In this document: positions 4,916 through 5,822 of the stretch, piece by piece
How positions within the stretch are numbered: the stretch's first letter is position 1
Layout: the number at the start of each line of letters is the position of its first letter
Source of the DNA: Methanomicrobium sp.
GTDB lineage: Archaea > Halobacteriota > Methanomicrobia > Methanomicrobiales > Methanomicrobiaceae
NCBI GenBank assembly: GCA_017553245.1
Contig: JAFZMT010000127.1
Location: forward strand, 1-5,822
Direction: 5' to 3'
Length of the DNA stretch: 5,822 nt
Notes under the pieces: generated by a model
Told to the model about the DNA's origin: nothing
Databases searched by the model: none
Seen by the model: the letters and a program-made list of their open reading frames with translations, nothing else
Translations under genes and position numbers: made by a program

Positions 4916-5822
4916 TGGAGATAACCGTGCGGAAACAGGCAGATATAAACGCGACTTTCACGGCGCCCGCATCTAAGAGTTTCACGCATCGGGCGATTAT
5001 TGCCGCATCGCTCGCGGAAGGGCGCACGACGATAAGAAATCCGCTGTTTTCCGAGGATACCGAGGTAACGGTCAATGCACTGAAGGCGCTTGGCATTGAA
5101 ATCACATGCAGTCCTTCTGAGATTATCGTAGAGGGCTGTGCGGGTGTTATGCCGCAGTGCGGCAGTCAGACCATCGACTGCAAAAATTCGGGGACGAGTC
5201 TCAGACATCTCGTTACTTTAGCCCTCCTGTCGCCTTCGAAGACGACATTGACCGGCACAAAGAGGATGCAGGAACGTCCCATCGGGGCGCTTTGCGAAGC
5301 GCTGAGAGGATGCGGCGCCGATATAGAGTATCTCGGCGCGGACGGATGCCCGCCCGTAAGGGTTACGGGCGGCGGGTTTTCCGGCGGCAGAATCGCAATC
5401 GACGCCTCCAAGAGCAGTCAGTATGTTTCCTCGATTCTCATGTGTGCGCCTTATGCGGAATCCGCGGTTGAGATTATGCCCAAGGGCAGTGTTGCCTCGA
5501 GGTCGTATATTGACCTTACAATCGCGGTCATGAGAGCCTTCGGCGCCGAAGTCGATCTGACTTCCGACGGCATATGGGCGGTAAAGCCCGCGGTCTACAG
5601 GGCGCCTGCGCCGAATACATCGAATAAATCGGCATCTGCCGGCGTTTACACGGTCGAGGGCGATTATTCCTCGGCATCGTATTTCTTTGCCGCAGCCGCC
5701 GTATGCGGAGGAACTGTCACGGTAAATGGGCTGAATCCGAACTCCGTTCAGGGGGACAGGGTATTTCTGAAGGCGCTCTCGCTTATGGGCTGCCGCGTCA
5801 CGACCGTGCCTGAACCGCGATC
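4915..5822 (+). CDS. aroA: 5-enolpyruvylshikimate-3-phosphate synthase, 3' end outside the window
   Basis: The first 302 residues of EPSP synthase, which transfers enolpyruvyl from PEP to shikimate-3-phosphate in the cytosol. The frame is open to the last base, so about 120 residues of a usual 420-430 are missing. Substrate-site motifs are present: ASKSFTHRA with Lys21, Ser22 and Arg26; NSGTSLR (91-97); SSQY with Gln169; RSYIDLT (196-202); and VEGDYSSASYF (247-257) followed by NSVQGD (276-281). The acidic residues of the final part (Asp313 and Glu341 in E. coli) fall beyond the edge. The glycine of the NxGT loop is kept (Gly93), as in ordinary glyphosate-sensitive enzymes, while His98 replaces the Pro found in the E. 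coli enzyme. The ATG is coupled to the pheA stop by a 1-nt overlap. Confidence 0.95.
   Translation, partial: MEITVRKQADINATFTAPASKSFTHRAIIAASLAEGRTTIRNPLFSEDTEVTVNALKALGIEITCSPSEIIVEGCAGVMPQCGSQTIDCKNSGTSLRHLVTLALLSPSKTTLTGTKRMQERPIGALCEALRGCGADIEYLGADGCPPVRVTGGGFSGGRIAIDASKSSQYVSSILMCAPYAESAVEIMPKGSVASRSYIDLTIAVMRAFGAEVDLTSDGIWAVKPAVYRAPAPNTSNKSASAGVYTVEGDYSSASYFFAAAAVCGGTVTVNGLNPNSVQGDRVFLKALSLMGCRVTTVPEPR
5350..5372 (+). other. Perfect 10-bp hairpin within aroA, followed by TTTT
   Basis: CCGCCCGTAA (5350-5359) and TTACGGGCGG (5363-5372) are exact reverse complements with a GGG loop. CGGG and four T follow at 5373-5380. The shape is like a short intrinsic terminator, but it sits inside the codons for the conserved PPVRVTGG segment. 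It may be a by-product of those codons. Any effect on transcription or translation is unproven. Confidence 0.5.

Noticed and set aside
5157..5471. A + strand 104-codon frame inside aroA
   Set aside because: It lies in another frame of a strongly supported EPSP synthase with all its motifs, and its product is an arginine-rich shadow typical of GC-rich coding DNA.

Overview
The window is a stretch of an archaeal aromatic amino acid biosynthesis cluster. All genes are on the + strand and nearly all of the DNA is coding. Two copies of 2-amino-3,7-dideoxy-D-threo-hept-6-ulosonate (ADH) synthase are followed by a type II (AroB') dehydroquinate synthase. This is the archaeal route to dehydroquinate, which avoids DAHP and uses L-aspartate semialdehyde plus a deoxy-ketohexose phosphate. 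That points to a euryarchaeon, most likely a methanogen. The sequence resembles Methanomicrobiales-type proteins to my eye, but I cannot prove the lineage. G+C is moderate to slightly high, and Shine-Dalgarno (SD) motifs of GGAGG type are used in the tightly packed part.

Layout: ADH synthase copy 1 (13-810); a 161-bp spacer (811-971) holding a TATA-like box, an 11-bp-spaced direct repeat, a perfect inverted repeat and a 10-bp tandem A-rich repeat; ADH synthase copy 2 (972-1754); AroB' (1791-2864); prephenate dehydrogenase TyrA (2895-3992); prephenate dehydratase PheA (about 3989-4915); and EPSP synthase AroA (4915 to the window edge, 3' end missing). Gaps after copy 2 are 36 nt and 30 nt, then a 4-nt overlap and a 1-nt overlap, so copy 2 through aroA look like one operon with translational coupling. 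Copy 1 may belong to an upstream unit or be co-transcribed.

Together the genes cover entry into the pathway (ADH synthase, AroB'), a late common step (EPSP synthase) and the two terminal branches (TyrA to 4-hydroxyphenylpyruvate, PheA to phenylpyruvate). Dehydroquinate dehydratase, shikimate dehydrogenase, shikimate kinase, chorismate synthase and chorismate mutase are not in the window. No chorismate mutase domain is fused to TyrA or PheA.

I see no mobile element, CRISPR array, RNA gene or defence system. The points most worth a second look are: a TyrA with an N-terminal four-cysteine zinc-ribbon-like extension; a PheA that appears to start at a CTG codon overlapping the tyrA stop; the tandem divergent ADH synthase copies with a candidate regulated promoter between them; and a perfect 10-bp hairpin inside aroA.
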